The notes beneath the pieces were generated by a model. The model did not search any database, was not told the origin of the DNA, and worked only from the letters and a program-made list of their open reading frames with translations. This document shows positions 1 through 7,492 of a stretch of DNA of 13,567 nt, one piece after another. Source of the stretch: Oscillospiraceae bacterium (GTDB lineage Bacteria; Bacillota; Clostridia; Oscillospirales; Ruminococcaceae); assembly GCA_020024235.1 (NCBI GenBank), contig JAHHUA010000033.1, forward strand, positions 1 to 13,567, written 5' to 3'. A program made the translations under genes and the position numbers. The number at the start of each line of letters is the position of its first letter. Within the stretch, counting starts at the first letter, position 1.

Positions 1-491
1 GGGTAACACACATCATAATCATTTTTTACCAAATCATAATCACCATAGTTATCCAAAAAATCCACATCATTACCTGTGTTTAAAAAATGACTTGTATCTT
101 GCTGTCCATGTATTGCTATAAGTTCTTTGGAAATATCTCTGAGCATGGATACTGTAGAAGGTTTTCCATTTATTTTACAGATACTTTTTCCGTCAACCGC
201 TAACTCACGGGAAATGAGTATCTCACCATCCGGACAATCGTAACCCATTTCTTTAAAATAATTTTCCTGTCTATCTGATAAATCCGAAAAACAAGCGGAA
301 ACTGAGGCTTTTGCCTCACCGTTTCTCACTATATCTTTGTTAATTCTGGCTCCTAAAATGCTGTTTACTGCATTTATAAGCATGGTTTTACCTGCACCTG
401 TTTCCCCTGTAAACACATTAAACCCATTTTCAAAGGATATACCCAGCTCTTTTATGACAGCAAAATTTTTTATATAAAGCTGTGTCAGCAA
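1..491 (-). CDS. recN: DNA repair protein RecN, N-terminal part (cut by window edge)
   Basis: Reading the minus strand from a TTG at 489-491 gives about 163 codons without a stop up to the left edge, so the C-terminal part lies outside. The product is an SMC-like ATPase that acts in recombinational repair of double-strand breaks. The start reads LTQLYIKNFAVIKELGISFE, followed by a perfect P-loop GETGAGKT at about residues 30-37 and then INAVNSILGAR, the hallmark RecN N-terminus. Further on, IAIHGQQD (about residues 140-147) is the RecN Q-loop region. The TTG start is supported by an ideal AGGAGG at 499-504, seven bases upstream, and by the alignment of the product with the family N-terminus. 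It is the last gene of the operon visible here and lies behind a hairpin that follows argR. recN downstream of argR is the usual Firmicutes arrangement. Confidence 0.95.
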   Translation of the reverse strand, partial: MLTQLYIKNFAVIKELGISFENGFNVFTGETGAGKTMLINAVNSILGARINKDIVRNGEAKASVSACFSDLSDRQENYFKEMGYDCPDGEILISRELAVDGKSICKINGKPSTVSMLRDISKELIAIHGQQDTSHFLNTGNDVDFLDNYGDYDLVKNDYDVCY

Positions 492-498
492 TATAATT

Positions 499-504
499 CC
501 TCCT
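499..504 (-). promoter_or_regulatory. Ribosome binding site deciding the TTG start of recN
   Basis: The minus strand reads AGGAGG, separated by seven bases from the TTG at 491. No ATG or GTG lies at a comparable distance in the frame that carries the RecN motifs. This site therefore fixes the unusual start codon. Confidence 0.85.
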
Positions 505-518
505 TTTTAAAGAAAGCT

Positions 519-575
519 TTTTCAAAAAATCACGATAAAATCATAAGTTTATTTTCTGTGACTTTATCGTGATTT
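519..575 (-). terminator. Hairpin between argR and recN, terminator- or attenuator-like
   Basis: A perfect 13-bp inverted repeat, aaatcacgataaa at 527-539 and tttatcgtgattt at 563-575, encloses a 23-base loop. On the minus strand the second arm runs into six T residues and then GAAAAAGC, which resembles an intrinsic terminator downstream of argR. The stem is AT-rich and the loop large, so it is a weak terminator by standard rules. Only about 28 bases separate it from the recN start, which leaves no room for a complete recN promoter after it. recN expression would therefore need read-through, or a promoter within or before the repeat. An operator role for the palindrome is also possible; it does not resemble a LexA, CIRCE or ARG box. 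Confidence 0.55.
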
Positions 576-578
576 ATA

Positions 579-1058
579 TTATTGATTCATGTATTTTTGC
601 TTATTTTTAAGAATATTTTTTAATTGAGCAGTTAATTGAGATGCTTTTATATTATCTCTGAGAAGCAGAAAAACAGTGTCATCTCCTGCTAATGTACCAA
701 CAAGTCCGTCATCCCAATGAACAGAATCAAGAGAAGCACAGGCGGCACTTGCCATACCTGTGTAGCATTTTAATACCACTATATTTTGAGCATAATCAAC
801 ATCAATGACAGATTGAGTAAATATAGAGTAAAATTTTGCAGATATATCAGTGGGTTTATTTCCGGAGGCAGTAACATACTTATATCCACCATTGCCATCC
901 TGCATTTTTATAAGTCTTAATTCCTTTATATCTCTGGAAACTGTAGCCTGTGTAACACAGATTTTTTCTTCTAGAAGTTTATTTAAAAGTTGTTCCTGAG
1001 TTTCAATGGAATATTTGGTAATCAGTTGTAATATTTTGGCTTGTCTGTCAGATTTCAT
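579..1058 (-). CDS. argR: Arginine repressor ArgR/AhrC
   Basis: The product is an arginine-responsive DNA-binding repressor/activator of arginine metabolism, hexameric in this family. From the ATG at 1058 it is 159 residues, a normal length is about 150. The winged helix-turn-helix includes TQATVSRDIKEL at about residues 36-47. The C-terminal arginine-binding and oligomerisation domain has TGMASAACASLD (about 100-111) and the signature GTLAGDDT (121-128). The frame stays open to a TTG at 1076, but that codon overlaps GGAGG at 1070-1074, which is the ribosome binding site for the ATG, so the shorter form is preferred. It follows nadK by 41 bases and precedes recN, as in Bacillus ahrC-recN. A half ARG-box-like TATGAAT lies just upstream, too weak to claim autoregulation. 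Confidence 0.97.
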   Translation of the reverse strand: MKSDRQAKILQLITKYSIETQEQLLNKLLEEKICVTQATVSRDIKELRLIKMQDGNGGYKYVTASGNKPTDISAKFYSIFTQSVIDVDYAQNIVVLKCYTGMASAACASLDSVHWDDGLVGTLAGDDTVFLLLRDNIKASQLTAQLKNILKNKQKYMNQ

Positions 1059-1069
1059 AATTAAATTTT

Positions 1070-1074
1070 CCTCC
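1070..1074 (-). promoter_or_regulatory. Ribosome binding site deciding the argR start
   Basis: GGAGG on the minus strand lies 11 bases before the ATG at 1058. The in-frame TTG at 1076 overlaps this same motif and so cannot be served by it. This places the start at the ATG and removes six residues (MEENLI) from the longest reading. Confidence 0.75.
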
Positions 1075-1099
1075 AATATTATAGCTAATTCATAATTCT

Positions 1100-1942
1100 C
1101 TATATATGAGTGAGTTTTTCGCTGACTATATCATAAAAGCTTTCCTGGTCAAAGCGAAGAAATTTAACTTTTTTGTCGGATTTTTTTATCATTACACTTT
1201 CTCCGAAGTTTAGCTTTATAGGTGTTTCTCCATCACAGGAAACATACACATCGGGGTCGTTTCTGGAATTTTGAGAAACCACAGTCAATTCTCTTTCCGC
1301 CGAGAAGATAAGACTTCTGCTTGCAAGAGAATGGGGGCAAATGGGGGTTAAAAGAATACATTCCACTATGGGGTCCACTACTGAACCTCCTGCCGACAGT
1401 GAGTATGCCGTGGAACCTGTTGGGGTTGATAAAATCACACCATCTGCTCTGTATTTAACCATAGGTTTTTTATCGCATAAAACACTTATGTTTACAATTT
1501 TACTGATTAATCCCTTGGAAATAACTATATCATTTACAGCGTATTTTTTGCCTGCATTAGTTATTCTTGTTTCCAACAGCATTCTTTCTTCCATATGATA
1601 ATCTCCGCTTTTAAGCTGTGAAAGCTTATGCAGTTCATTGGGATTTATCTGTGCCAAATAACCCATTGTCCCCAAATTTATTCCGAAAATAGGTTTATCA
1701 ACTGTAATAGCAGCTTTTGCTGCACCGATTATAGTACCATCGCCACCTATCACTGCAATAACATCGCACTCAATAAGACAGGTACCAAAATCTGCAAAAT
1801 GTACATCTTTAAAATCAAAATAAGCTTTATAAGCTATATCAATATATGATTCTATTTCATTTTTACTCAGTTCTCTGACTACATCTCCTGTGGCTTTTAT
1901 TGCCTCGGGTTTAATCATATTAGGCATTATCAGTACATTCAC
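1100..1942 (-). CDS. nadK: NAD kinase
   Basis: The product phosphorylates NAD to NADP (ATP or polyphosphate as donor) in the cytoplasm. From a GTG at 1942 it is 280 residues, typical for the family. Motifs in order are GGDGT at about 66-70 (nucleotide/phosphate loop), INLGTMGYLAQ at 88-98 (usually NLGxLGFL, so M-G-Y-L is a mild variant), ND at 137-138, and RADGVILSTPTGSTAYSLSA at 165-184, the diagnostic NAD-binding block. The GTG is chosen because AGGAGG at 1952-1957 precedes it by nine bases and the product MNVLIMPNM matches a typical NadK N-terminus. Reading further upstream would add 19 unrelated residues overlapping the tlyA 3' end. The ribosome binding site overlaps the tlyA stop codon, indicating coupled translation. 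nadK between tlyA and argR is common in Clostridia. Confidence 0.96.
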   Translation of the reverse strand: MNVLIMPNMIKPEAIKATGDVVRELSKNEIESYIDIAYKAYFDFKDVHFADFGTCLIECDVIAVIGGDGTIIGAAKAAITVDKPIFGINLGTMGYLAQINPNELHKLSQLKSGDYHMEERMLLETRITNAGKKYAVNDIVISKGLISKIVNISVLCDKKPMVKYRADGVILSTPTGSTAYSLSAGGSVVDPIVECILLTPICPHSLASRSLIFSAERELTVVSQNSRNDPDVYVSCDGETPIKLNFGESVMIKKSDKKVKFLRFDQESFYDIVSEKLTHI

Positions 1943-1951
1943 TTTAAAACA

Positions 1952-1957
1952 CCTCCT
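1952..1957 (-). promoter_or_regulatory. Ribosome binding site deciding the GTG start of nadK
   Basis: AGGAGG on the minus strand, nine bases before the GTG at 1942, overlaps the TAG stop of tlyA (1956-1958). No ATG is placed properly after it in the NadK frame; the first in-frame ATG would remove conserved N-terminal strand residues. Confidence 0.85.
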
Positions 1958-2759
1958 ATTTCTTTTCCAAGGCTTTGTGGGAGAGCTCCACAATTTCATC
2001 TATAAGTTCATTATTAACTGTATTTTCTCCGGTTTTTTTCAGATAAAGAAGATATTCAATATTACCTTCCGGACCTCTTATGGGGGAAAAATTCAGTCCG
2101 CAAGTGGCAAAGCCCAGTTCTTCAGCGGTTTTTACTGTGTTTTGAACAACTTCTTTATGAACCAATATATCTTTTACCACACCTTTTTTGCCTACTTTTT
2201 CTCTGCCGGCTTCAAACTGCGGTTTAACAAGACAAACACATTGTCCGTTTTCTTTAAGACATCTGTAAACCACCGGCAAAATAAGTTTGAGTGAAATAAA
2301 AGAAACATCAACTGATATAAAATCGATTTCCGAAGGAATTTGTTCTTCGGTGATATATCTTATATTAGTTCTTTCCATATTGACAACTCTTGCGTCATTT
2401 CTCAAAGACCAGGCAAGTTGTCCGTATCCCACATCAACAGCATAAACTTTTACTGCTCCGTTTTGCAGCATACAGTCAGTAAACCCACCTGTAGATGCCC
2501 CAAAATCACAGCAAACAAACCCATCTAATTTAAGATCAAAGCAGTTCATGGCTTTTTCAAGTTTTAAACCCCCTCGACTTACATATTTGAGTTTTTCACC
2601 TCTGATTTCTATTTTATCTGTTTCTGACACTTCAAATCCGGCTTTATCGGCTTTTTGATTATTAACATAAACCTGTCCTGCCATAATCAGGGCTTTAGCT
2701 TTTTCACGGGAAGAAACCTCATTTAATTCTGCTAAAACAATATCCAATCTTTTTTTCAT
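1956..2759 (-). CDS. tlyA: TlyA-family rRNA 2'-O-methyltransferase / S4-domain protein
   Basis: The protein has 267 residues, the usual size. The N-terminal part (about 1-65) is an S4 RNA-binding domain, ending in KYVSRGGLKLEKA, the conserved linker of this family. The C-terminal part is an FtsJ-type Rossmann methyltransferase: CCDFGASTGGFTDCML (83-98) is the SAM-binding motif I, VDVGYGQLAW (108-117) motif II, DVSFISL (151-157) and VKPQFEAG (178-185) complete the catalytic core. Mycobacterial TlyA methylates cytidines in 16S and 23S rRNA; the exact target of Firmicutes homologues (YqxC of Bacillus) is less certain, and some are annotated as hemolysin for historical reasons. It follows dxs by six bases with only a weak AGG-type ribosome binding site inside the dxs stop region, so translational coupling is likely. 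Confidence 0.95.
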   Translation of the reverse strand: MKKRLDIVLAELNEVSSREKAKALIMAGQVYVNNQKADKAGFEVSETDKIEIRGEKLKYVSRGGLKLEKAMNCFDLKLDGFVCCDFGASTGGFTDCMLQNGAVKVYAVDVGYGQLAWSLRNDARVVNMERTNIRYITEEQIPSEIDFISVDVSFISLKLILPVVYRCLKENGQCVCLVKPQFEAGREKVGKKGVVKDILVHKEVVQNTVKTAEELGFATCGLNFSPIRGPEGNIEYLLYLKKTGENTVNNELIDEIVELSHKALEKK

Positions 2760-2765
2760 TTTAAT

Positions 2766-4625
2766 CTACCTGTCCGTTTTTATATCAATTATATCATTGT
2801 AAATTGATTTTCCGTCCAATTTAAGATTTATCAAACTGTTTTTCATAACCGCCTGAGGCACAAAATTTCTTATTCCTCTGAGTTTAAAATTACCGTTATA
2901 TCCTTTTTGTATAAGAATAGAGCAATAGCTTTCTCCTAAACCGCCTTTTTCTATGCCTTCTTCATAAAAAAGTATATTTTTATACCCCATAAGTTTTTCT
3001 ATGTTATTTTTATCAATAGGAAGAATTTTGGTAATCTTTAAAGCAGAAACCTCCAAATTTTTATCTTTTAGCAGTTCCAAGGCTTCCAGCACTTCTCCCC
3101 AAAGTCTGCCGTAGGTTACGATAATTATATCATTTCCCGTTCCGATAAAATCTCCTGACAGATTTTGAGTTTTATATTGTGCGGACAGTTCATCTTCCTT
3201 ACCTCTCGGATAGCGTACAGCGACAATTCCTTCATCATTTATCGCCATAGGCAAAGTTCTTATTAAATCATCATAGTTAGCAGGAGAATAAACAGTTACT
3301 TTGGGAAGAGTTTTAAACATTGCCACATCAAAAATTCCCTGATGTGTTTCTCCGTCATCACCTACTACACCACTGCGGTCAATTCCCAAAACCACATGGA
3401 ATTTTTCCAAGGCCGCATCATGTATAAGCTGGTCATATGCCCTTTGAAAAAATGTAGAATACACAGCATAAACAGGTATCATTCCCCCTGCTGCCAAAGC
3501 GGCAGCAAATGTCATGCCATGACCTTCTGCAATACCTGTGTCAAAAAATCTGCCTTCTGATTTAAATTTTTCCGCAAATGGATTTAACCCCGTTCCGTCG
3601 CACATAGCAGCGGTTATAGCACAAATTTTATTATTGCTTTCAGCCAGATTTGTAAGTGTTTTTCCGAAAACATTGGAGAAACTTTCTCCTGAAGCACCTA
3701 TACCCTTGCTCTTATTAAATTTTGAAACACCGTGATATTTTGTGGGGTTGTTTTCCGCAAATTCATATCCCACACCTTTTTTTGTATCTATATGCACAAA
3801 TACAGGTTTTTTCAAAGATTTTGCTCTTTCAAAAACCTCACAAAGAGTTTCCAAGTCATGACCGTCCACGGGACCTAAATACTCAAATCCAAAATCTTCA
3901 AATATATTGCTGTCATATATTTTGTATTTTATGCTTCTTTTAACAGCTGAAACGGCTCTTATAAGATTATTACCTATTTTAGGAACATTTCCAAGTGCTT
4001 TTGTCACTACATTTTTAGCTTTAAAATAGCCTCTGGAAGTTCTTATATGGGTTAAATATCTTGCCAATGCACCTTCATTGCGGGATATTGACATACCATT
4101 GTCGTTTAAAACCACAATGAGTTTGGTACCGCTTCTTCCTGCATTGTTCATAGCTTCATATATTTCACCGTTGGAAAACGCTCCGTCCCCTGTAACAGAA
4201 ATAACATAACCATCGTCATTTTGCAGTTTTTTTGCCACTGCAAGTCCGTATGCCGCTGAAATTGATATTCCTGCATGACCTGATACAAATGCGTCATATT
4301 TGCTTTCAGATGGCCTTGAATAACCTGATAATCCGTTTTCCTGTCTTAATGTATCAAACCTGTCAAGTCTTTCTGTCAATATCTTATGTACATAGCATTG
4401 ATGTCCCACATCCCAAACTATTTGGTCTTTTGGGCAATTAAAAACTTTATGCAATGCTACGGTAAATTCCACTGCTCCCAAATTGGAAGCTAAATGTCCC
4501 CCGTTTTTGGATACAGTATCTATAAGCAGTCCTCTGATTTCATCGCAAAGTTCATTCAAAGTATTGTAATCCATTTTTTTTATGTCAGCGGGAGAGAGAT
4601 TTTTATTTTTTAAAATCGTTTGCAA
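2766..4625 (-). CDS. dxs: 1-deoxy-D-xylulose-5-phosphate synthase
   Basis: This is the first enzyme of the MEP isoprenoid pathway; it condenses pyruvate and glyceraldehyde 3-phosphate using thiamine diphosphate. At 619 residues it is full length. Visible motifs are GGHLASNLGAVE (42-53), DVGHQCYVHKILTER (72-86), the thiamine-diphosphate motif GDGAFSNGE to NDN (146-176), the catalytic segment GIAEGHGMTFAAALA with Glu367, YSTFFQRAYDQ (389-399) and DRSGVVGDDGETHQG (416-430). AEGHG replaces the more familiar AEQHA. The start is a TTG at 4625 with GGAG at 4635-4638, nine bases upstream; an in-frame stop precedes it, so no longer form exists. It lies in one operon with ispA, 17 bases after the PAP2-like gene, so the same transcript supplies early and late isoprenoid steps. 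Confidence 0.97.
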   Translation of the reverse strand: MQTILKNKNLSPADIKKMDYNTLNELCDEIRGLLIDTVSKNGGHLASNLGAVEFTVALHKVFNCPKDQIVWDVGHQCYVHKILTERLDRFDTLRQENGLSGYSRPSESKYDAFVSGHAGISISAAYGLAVAKKLQNDDGYVISVTGDGAFSNGEIYEAMNNAGRSGTKLIVVLNDNGMSISRNEGALARYLTHIRTSRGYFKAKNVVTKALGNVPKIGNNLIRAVSAVKRSIKYKIYDSNIFEDFGFEYLGPVDGHDLETLCEVFERAKSLKKPVFVHIDTKKGVGYEFAENNPTKYHGVSKFNKSKGIGASGESFSNVFGKTLTNLAESNNKICAITAAMCDGTGLNPFAEKFKSEGRFFDTGIAEGHGMTFAAALAAGGMIPVYAVYSTFFQRAYDQLIHDAALEKFHVVLGIDRSGVVGDDGETHQGIFDVAMFKTLPKVTVYSPANYDDLIRTLPMAINDEGIVAVRYPRGKEDELSAQYKTQNLSGDFIGTGNDIIIVTYGRLWGEVLEALELLKDKNLEVSALKITKILPIDKNNIEKLMGYKNILFYEEGIEKGGLGESYCSILIQKGYNGNFKLRGIRNFVPQAVMKNSLINLKLDGKSIYNDIIDIKTDR

Positions 4626-4642
4626 TATCCATCACTCCAAAA

Positions 4643-5170
4643 TCAGACAACAGGCATAAGCATAGCTACCAATATACCAAGTAATGCACCGCCCAAAACC
4701 TCCAATGGGGTATGTCCTAAAAATTCTTTTAGTTTTACATCTTTCAGTTCTTCTAATTCGCCTTTTTTTTCTTCTGTTATTTCATCATAGCCTTCTATCT
4801 CATCGCTGAAGCCTTTTTCGTCCCAAAGGAAATTTTTCAATGTAAAGTCATCCACAAGTTTGTTAAGAACCTTTGCCTGTTCACCGGCAGCTCGTCTTAC
4901 TCCCATGGCATCATACATAACAATAGCTGCAATTACTACTGTTATGGCAAATTCAGGTGAATTATATCCCAGTTTTTTTGCTGTGGCTAAAGCAAGAGAA
5001 CATACCAGTGATGAGTGAGAACTTGGCATTCCTCCTGCACCCACCAATCTTTCCGGTATAAATGTTTTGGTTTGCCAAAAAGCAAAAACTGTTTTTAGAA
5101 CTTGAGCTGAAAGCCATGCTATAAATGCGACATTTATTAAATAGTTGCTGAAAATAGTGCCCACTTCCAT
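4643..5170 (-). CDS. Divergent PAP2 (DUF212/YuiD-like) membrane phosphatase-like protein
   Basis: The 175-residue protein belongs to the divergent PAP2 family, acid-phosphatase-related membrane proteins of unproven substrate. Signatures are GGMPSSHSS (46-54), corresponding to the PAP2 SGH/PSSH motif, YDAMGVRRAAGEQA (86-99) and LGHTPLEVLGGALLGI (151-166). Hydrophobic segments lie at about 10-30, 55-66, 75-90 and 157-175. Between the second and third motif there is a strongly acidic stretch (about 115-147, many D/E/K), making it somewhat longer than typical family members of roughly 140-160 residues. It starts one base after the ispA stop with no clear ribosome binding site, so translation should be coupled to ispA. 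Position between ispA and dxs suggests, by inference only, dephosphorylation of prenyl or undecaprenyl diphosphates. Confidence 0.9.
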   Translation of the reverse strand: MEVGTIFSNYLINVAFIAWLSAQVLKTVFAFWQTKTFIPERLVGAGGMPSSHSSLVCSLALATAKKLGYNSPEFAITVVIAAIVMYDAMGVRRAAGEQAKVLNKLVDDFTLKNFLWDEKGFSDEIEGYDEITEEKKGELEELKDVKLKEFLGHTPLEVLGGALLGILVAMLMPVV

Positions 5171-5171
5171 T

Positions 5172-6059
5172 CTAATATGTTCTGTTCTTTAAAAATTCGG
5201 TAAGACCGATTAAAAATTCTTTGTTTCCTTCTGTTTCTTCCAAGTTTTTATATGCTTTTTTAAAGCACTCATCCACCATTTCTTTGGATTTTTCAAGCCC
5301 GAAAAGAGTAACAAAAGTGGTTTTTCCGTTTTCTGCATCGCTGCCTACGGATTTGCCCAAAGATTCGGTATCACCTTCCACATCTAAAATATCGTCTTGA
5401 ATTTGGAAAGCAAGTCCGATATTTTCACCATATTCTTCGGCGGATTTCAGCATTTTTTCATCTCCGCCTGACATTATAACACCCAGTTTACAGGCACATT
5501 TAATAAGTGAGCCTGTTTTTAAAAAGTGAAGTGTATACAGCATATCTTTACTTATTTGTTTATTTTCATTTTCAATATCTATAACCTGACCGCCTATCAT
5601 GCCGTTATAGCCGGATTCTTTTGCCAGGCAGTTAAGTCCTTTAACTAAATCTTCAGCAGGAAAATTATCCCTGTTTTCAGAAAAAAGCTGAAAAGCTGCT
5701 GTTAAAAGGCCATCACCTGCAAGTACTGCCATACCTTCTCCAAAAACTTTGTGAGAGGTGAGTTTGCCCCTTCTGTAATCATCATTGTCCATACATGGCA
5801 AATCATCATGAATAAGTGAATAGGCATGAATCATTTCCAATGCACAAGCTATATTTAAAGCACCCTTGTAATCTTTTCCGCCCCACTCAAAAAATCCCAT
5901 AACCAACATGGCTCTGATGCGTTTACCTCCGTTTAAAAGGCTGTATTTCATTGCATCTATAATGGTTTGATGGTATTTTACTTTTTCATTCATCAAATTT
6001 TCCAAATGATTTTCCAGTTCTTTAACTCTTTCAGCATAGATTTCTTTAAAATTACTCAT
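5172..6059 (-). CDS. ispA: Polyprenyl synthetase, farnesyl/geranylgeranyl diphosphate synthase type
   Basis: The product elongates allylic diphosphates with isopentenyl diphosphate, feeding undecaprenyl and quinone-type lipids. From the ATG at 6059 it has 295 residues, normal for bacterial FPP synthases. GGKRIR is at 44-49, the first aspartate-rich motif DDLPCMDNDDYRRG at 85-98 (DDxxxxD form, typical of bacterial type II FPP synthases), GGQVID at 156-161, and the second aspartate-rich motif QDDILDVEGD at 221-230. The frame is open to 6089, but GAGGA just before the ATG at 6059 and the family N-terminus favour this start. It overlaps the end of xseB by eight bases (ATGAGTAA), a classical coupling arrangement also seen in Bacillus xseB-ispA. 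Product chain length (C15 or C20) cannot be settled from the sequence alone. Confidence 0.95.
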   Translation of the reverse strand: MSNFKEIYAERVKELENHLENLMNEKVKYHQTIIDAMKYSLLNGGKRIRAMLVMGFFEWGGKDYKGALNIACALEMIHAYSLIHDDLPCMDNDDYRRGKLTSHKVFGEGMAVLAGDGLLTAAFQLFSENRDNFPAEDLVKGLNCLAKESGYNGMIGGQVIDIENENKQISKDMLYTLHFLKTGSLIKCACKLGVIMSGGDEKMLKSAEEYGENIGLAFQIQDDILDVEGDTESLGKSVGSDAENGKTTFVTLFGLEKSKEMVDECFKKAYKNLEETEGNKEFLIGLTEFLKNRTY

Positions 6060-6273
6060 TTTCTTCGTCCTCAATTTGTTCAAAATCATCCATAATCACT
6101 GTTTCTACCTGTAATTTGGCTTCATTTAACATTTTATTGCAGTTTTTTATAAGTTCCATGCCCTTTTTATATTTTTTTACTGCTTCTTCAAAGGAAAGTT
6201 CCCCGTTTTCCAGTTCCTCAGTAATTACGGAAAGTTCTTTAAAAGCATTTTCTAATGTTTCTTTTTTCCTCAT
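6052..6273 (-). CDS. xseB: Exodeoxyribonuclease VII small subunit
   Basis: This is a 73-residue, highly charged, helical protein that forms the small subunit of the exonuclease VII complex with XseA, degrading single-stranded DNA. The family core is visible as TLENAFKELSVITEELENGE (6-25), followed by LSFEEAVKKYKKGMELIKNC, with the conserved L-E-x-G-E-L-S-x-E-E pattern. A good ribosome binding site (GAGGAG) lies about ten bases before the ATG. It follows xseA by 14 bases and overlaps ispA by eight bases. The acidic C-terminus (DEEENE) is where the overlap with ispA falls. Confidence 0.95.
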   Translation of the reverse strand: MRKKETLENAFKELSVITEELENGELSFEEAVKKYKKGMELIKNCNKMLNEAKLQVETVIMDDFEQIEDEENE

Positions 6274-6287
6274 TTAAAAATTTCTCC

Positions 6288-7490
6288 TCATAAATCCTTC
6301 TGCCTTGAAACCTTTTCCACTTTTGATTTTATAACAAATTTATCACTTACTGTGGTGATAATATCCCCCACATTCACATCAGAGAGATTGCCTTTTTCAT
6401 TTGTTGTAACAGTGTATCCCCGTGTTAAAACATTGAGAGGATTTAAACTCTCAAAAATCTTTGCCGTGTTTATTAATTGATTTTCCTTGTTTTTAATGTA
6501 TAAATTTATATTTTTTGTTAGACTTTTAGCAGAGCTTTTCAGAAATTCGTCTTCTTTTGAAATTCTGTTTTTTATAAGAGATGTCAAATATTTCTCAGTA
6601 TAATTTTCCATACCTAGCTGATAAAATGACAATTTTTCTTTGAGATTTCTTTTTATTCTGACATTGTAAGACTCAAGTTCAAAACAGATTTCTTCTATGT
6701 TTCTGCCTGCTGCTGCCGCTGCTGCACTGGGAGTGGCTCCTCTGTAATCCGCTGCAAAATCTACTAAGGTATAGTCAGTTTCATGGCCAACTCCTGTTAT
6801 AATCGGAACTTTGCAGTTATAAACAGCTCTTACCACTTTTTCTTCATTAAAAGCCCACAAATCCTCCAGTGAGCCTCCTCCTCTTGCTAAAATAATAAGG
6901 TCGCAAAGGTTTTCTCTTTCAATATACTTTAAAGCTTTTACTATGGTTTGGGCAGCTTTTTCTCCCTGTACCAAAGCAGGATAAACCCTGAGCCTTGCCA
7001 CAGGGTAATTTTTTCCTAATACATATATAATATCTTGTAATGCCGCTGCTCCCGACGCTGTAACCACAGCAATATTTTCAGGGTATTTTGGTAGAGGTTT
7101 TTTGTGGTTTTCATCAAATAAGCCTTCTTCATAAAGTTTATTTTTTAGCTGTTCATAGGCTAAATTCAGTGACCCCAAACCATCTGGCTGCATGTCATTT
7201 ACATAAAACTGATATTCACCTGTTTTTTCGTAAAGGGACACATACCCATGGGCAATAACTGACATTCCGTTTTCTGGCATAAATCTAAGCAAAGCCCCAT
7301 AGGAAGAAAACATCACTGATTTTACGGCTGCATCTTTATCTTTCAGTGAAAAATAAAAATGACCGGAACGATAGTGATTTACAAAATTGGAGATTTCTCC
7401 TTTTACATATAAATCTGACAGCAATTTATTTTCATCAAAAGTGCTTTTTACATATCTGTTAAGTGCCGAAACAGTTATAAGGTTATTCAT
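6288..7490 (-). CDS. xseA: Exodeoxyribonuclease VII large subunit
   Basis: This is the catalytic subunit of exonuclease VII; it cuts single-stranded DNA from both ends into acid-soluble oligonucleotides. The 400 residues are at the short end of the family. An N-terminal OB-fold contains VKGEISNFVNHYRSGHFYFS (29-48) and LKDKDAAVKSVMF. The nuclease domain has IAVVTASGAAALQDI (140-154), LARGGGSLEDLWAFNEE (201-217), PIITGVGHETDYTLVDFAAD (229-248) and RGATPSAAAAAA (250-261). In the first block, ASGAAALQD stands where many homologues have SPTGAAxRD, a mild variant. The C-terminal third is coiled-coil-like and ends in RGYTVTTNEKG, as in the family. It starts two bases after the nusB stop with only a weak purine-rich ribosome binding site, implying coupling. 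folD, which lies between nusB and xseA in Bacillus, is not here. Confidence 0.96.
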   Translation of the reverse strand: MNNLITVSALNRYVKSTFDENKLLSDLYVKGEISNFVNHYRSGHFYFSLKDKDAAVKSVMFSSYGALLRFMPENGMSVIAHGYVSLYEKTGEYQFYVNDMQPDGLGSLNLAYEQLKNKLYEEGLFDENHKKPLPKYPENIAVVTASGAAALQDIIYVLGKNYPVARLRVYPALVQGEKAAQTIVKALKYIERENLCDLIILARGGGSLEDLWAFNEEKVVRAVYNCKVPIITGVGHETDYTLVDFAADYRGATPSAAAAAAGRNIEEICFELESYNVRIKRNLKEKLSFYQLGMENYTEKYLTSLIKNRISKEDEFLKSSAKSLTKNINLYIKNKENQLINTAKIFESLNPLNVLTRGYTVTTNEKGNLSDVNVGDIITTVSDKFVIKSKVEKVSRQKDL

Positions 7491-7492
7491 TT

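Noticed and set aside
1080..1097. Possible ARG box ahead of argR (TATGAAT followed by TAGC)
   Set aside because: Only one half-site fits the ARG consensus; the other half is poor, and such half-sites are common in AT-rich DNA.
1943..1999. Longer N-terminus for NadK starting inside tlyA
   Set aside because: The extra 19 residues are out-of-frame tlyA sequence without family similarity, while an ideal ribosome binding site sits before the GTG at 1942.
1341..2528. Several plus-strand open frames opposite nadK and tlyA
   Set aside because: They are antisense shadows of genes with full motifs; compositions are typical of reverse-frame translation and none has a promoter or ribosome binding site that I can support.
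6060..6089. Longer N-terminus for IspA inside xseB
   Set aside because: The ATG at 6059 has a proper GAGGA site and gives the normal family N-terminus; the extra ten residues are xseB coding sequence in another frame.
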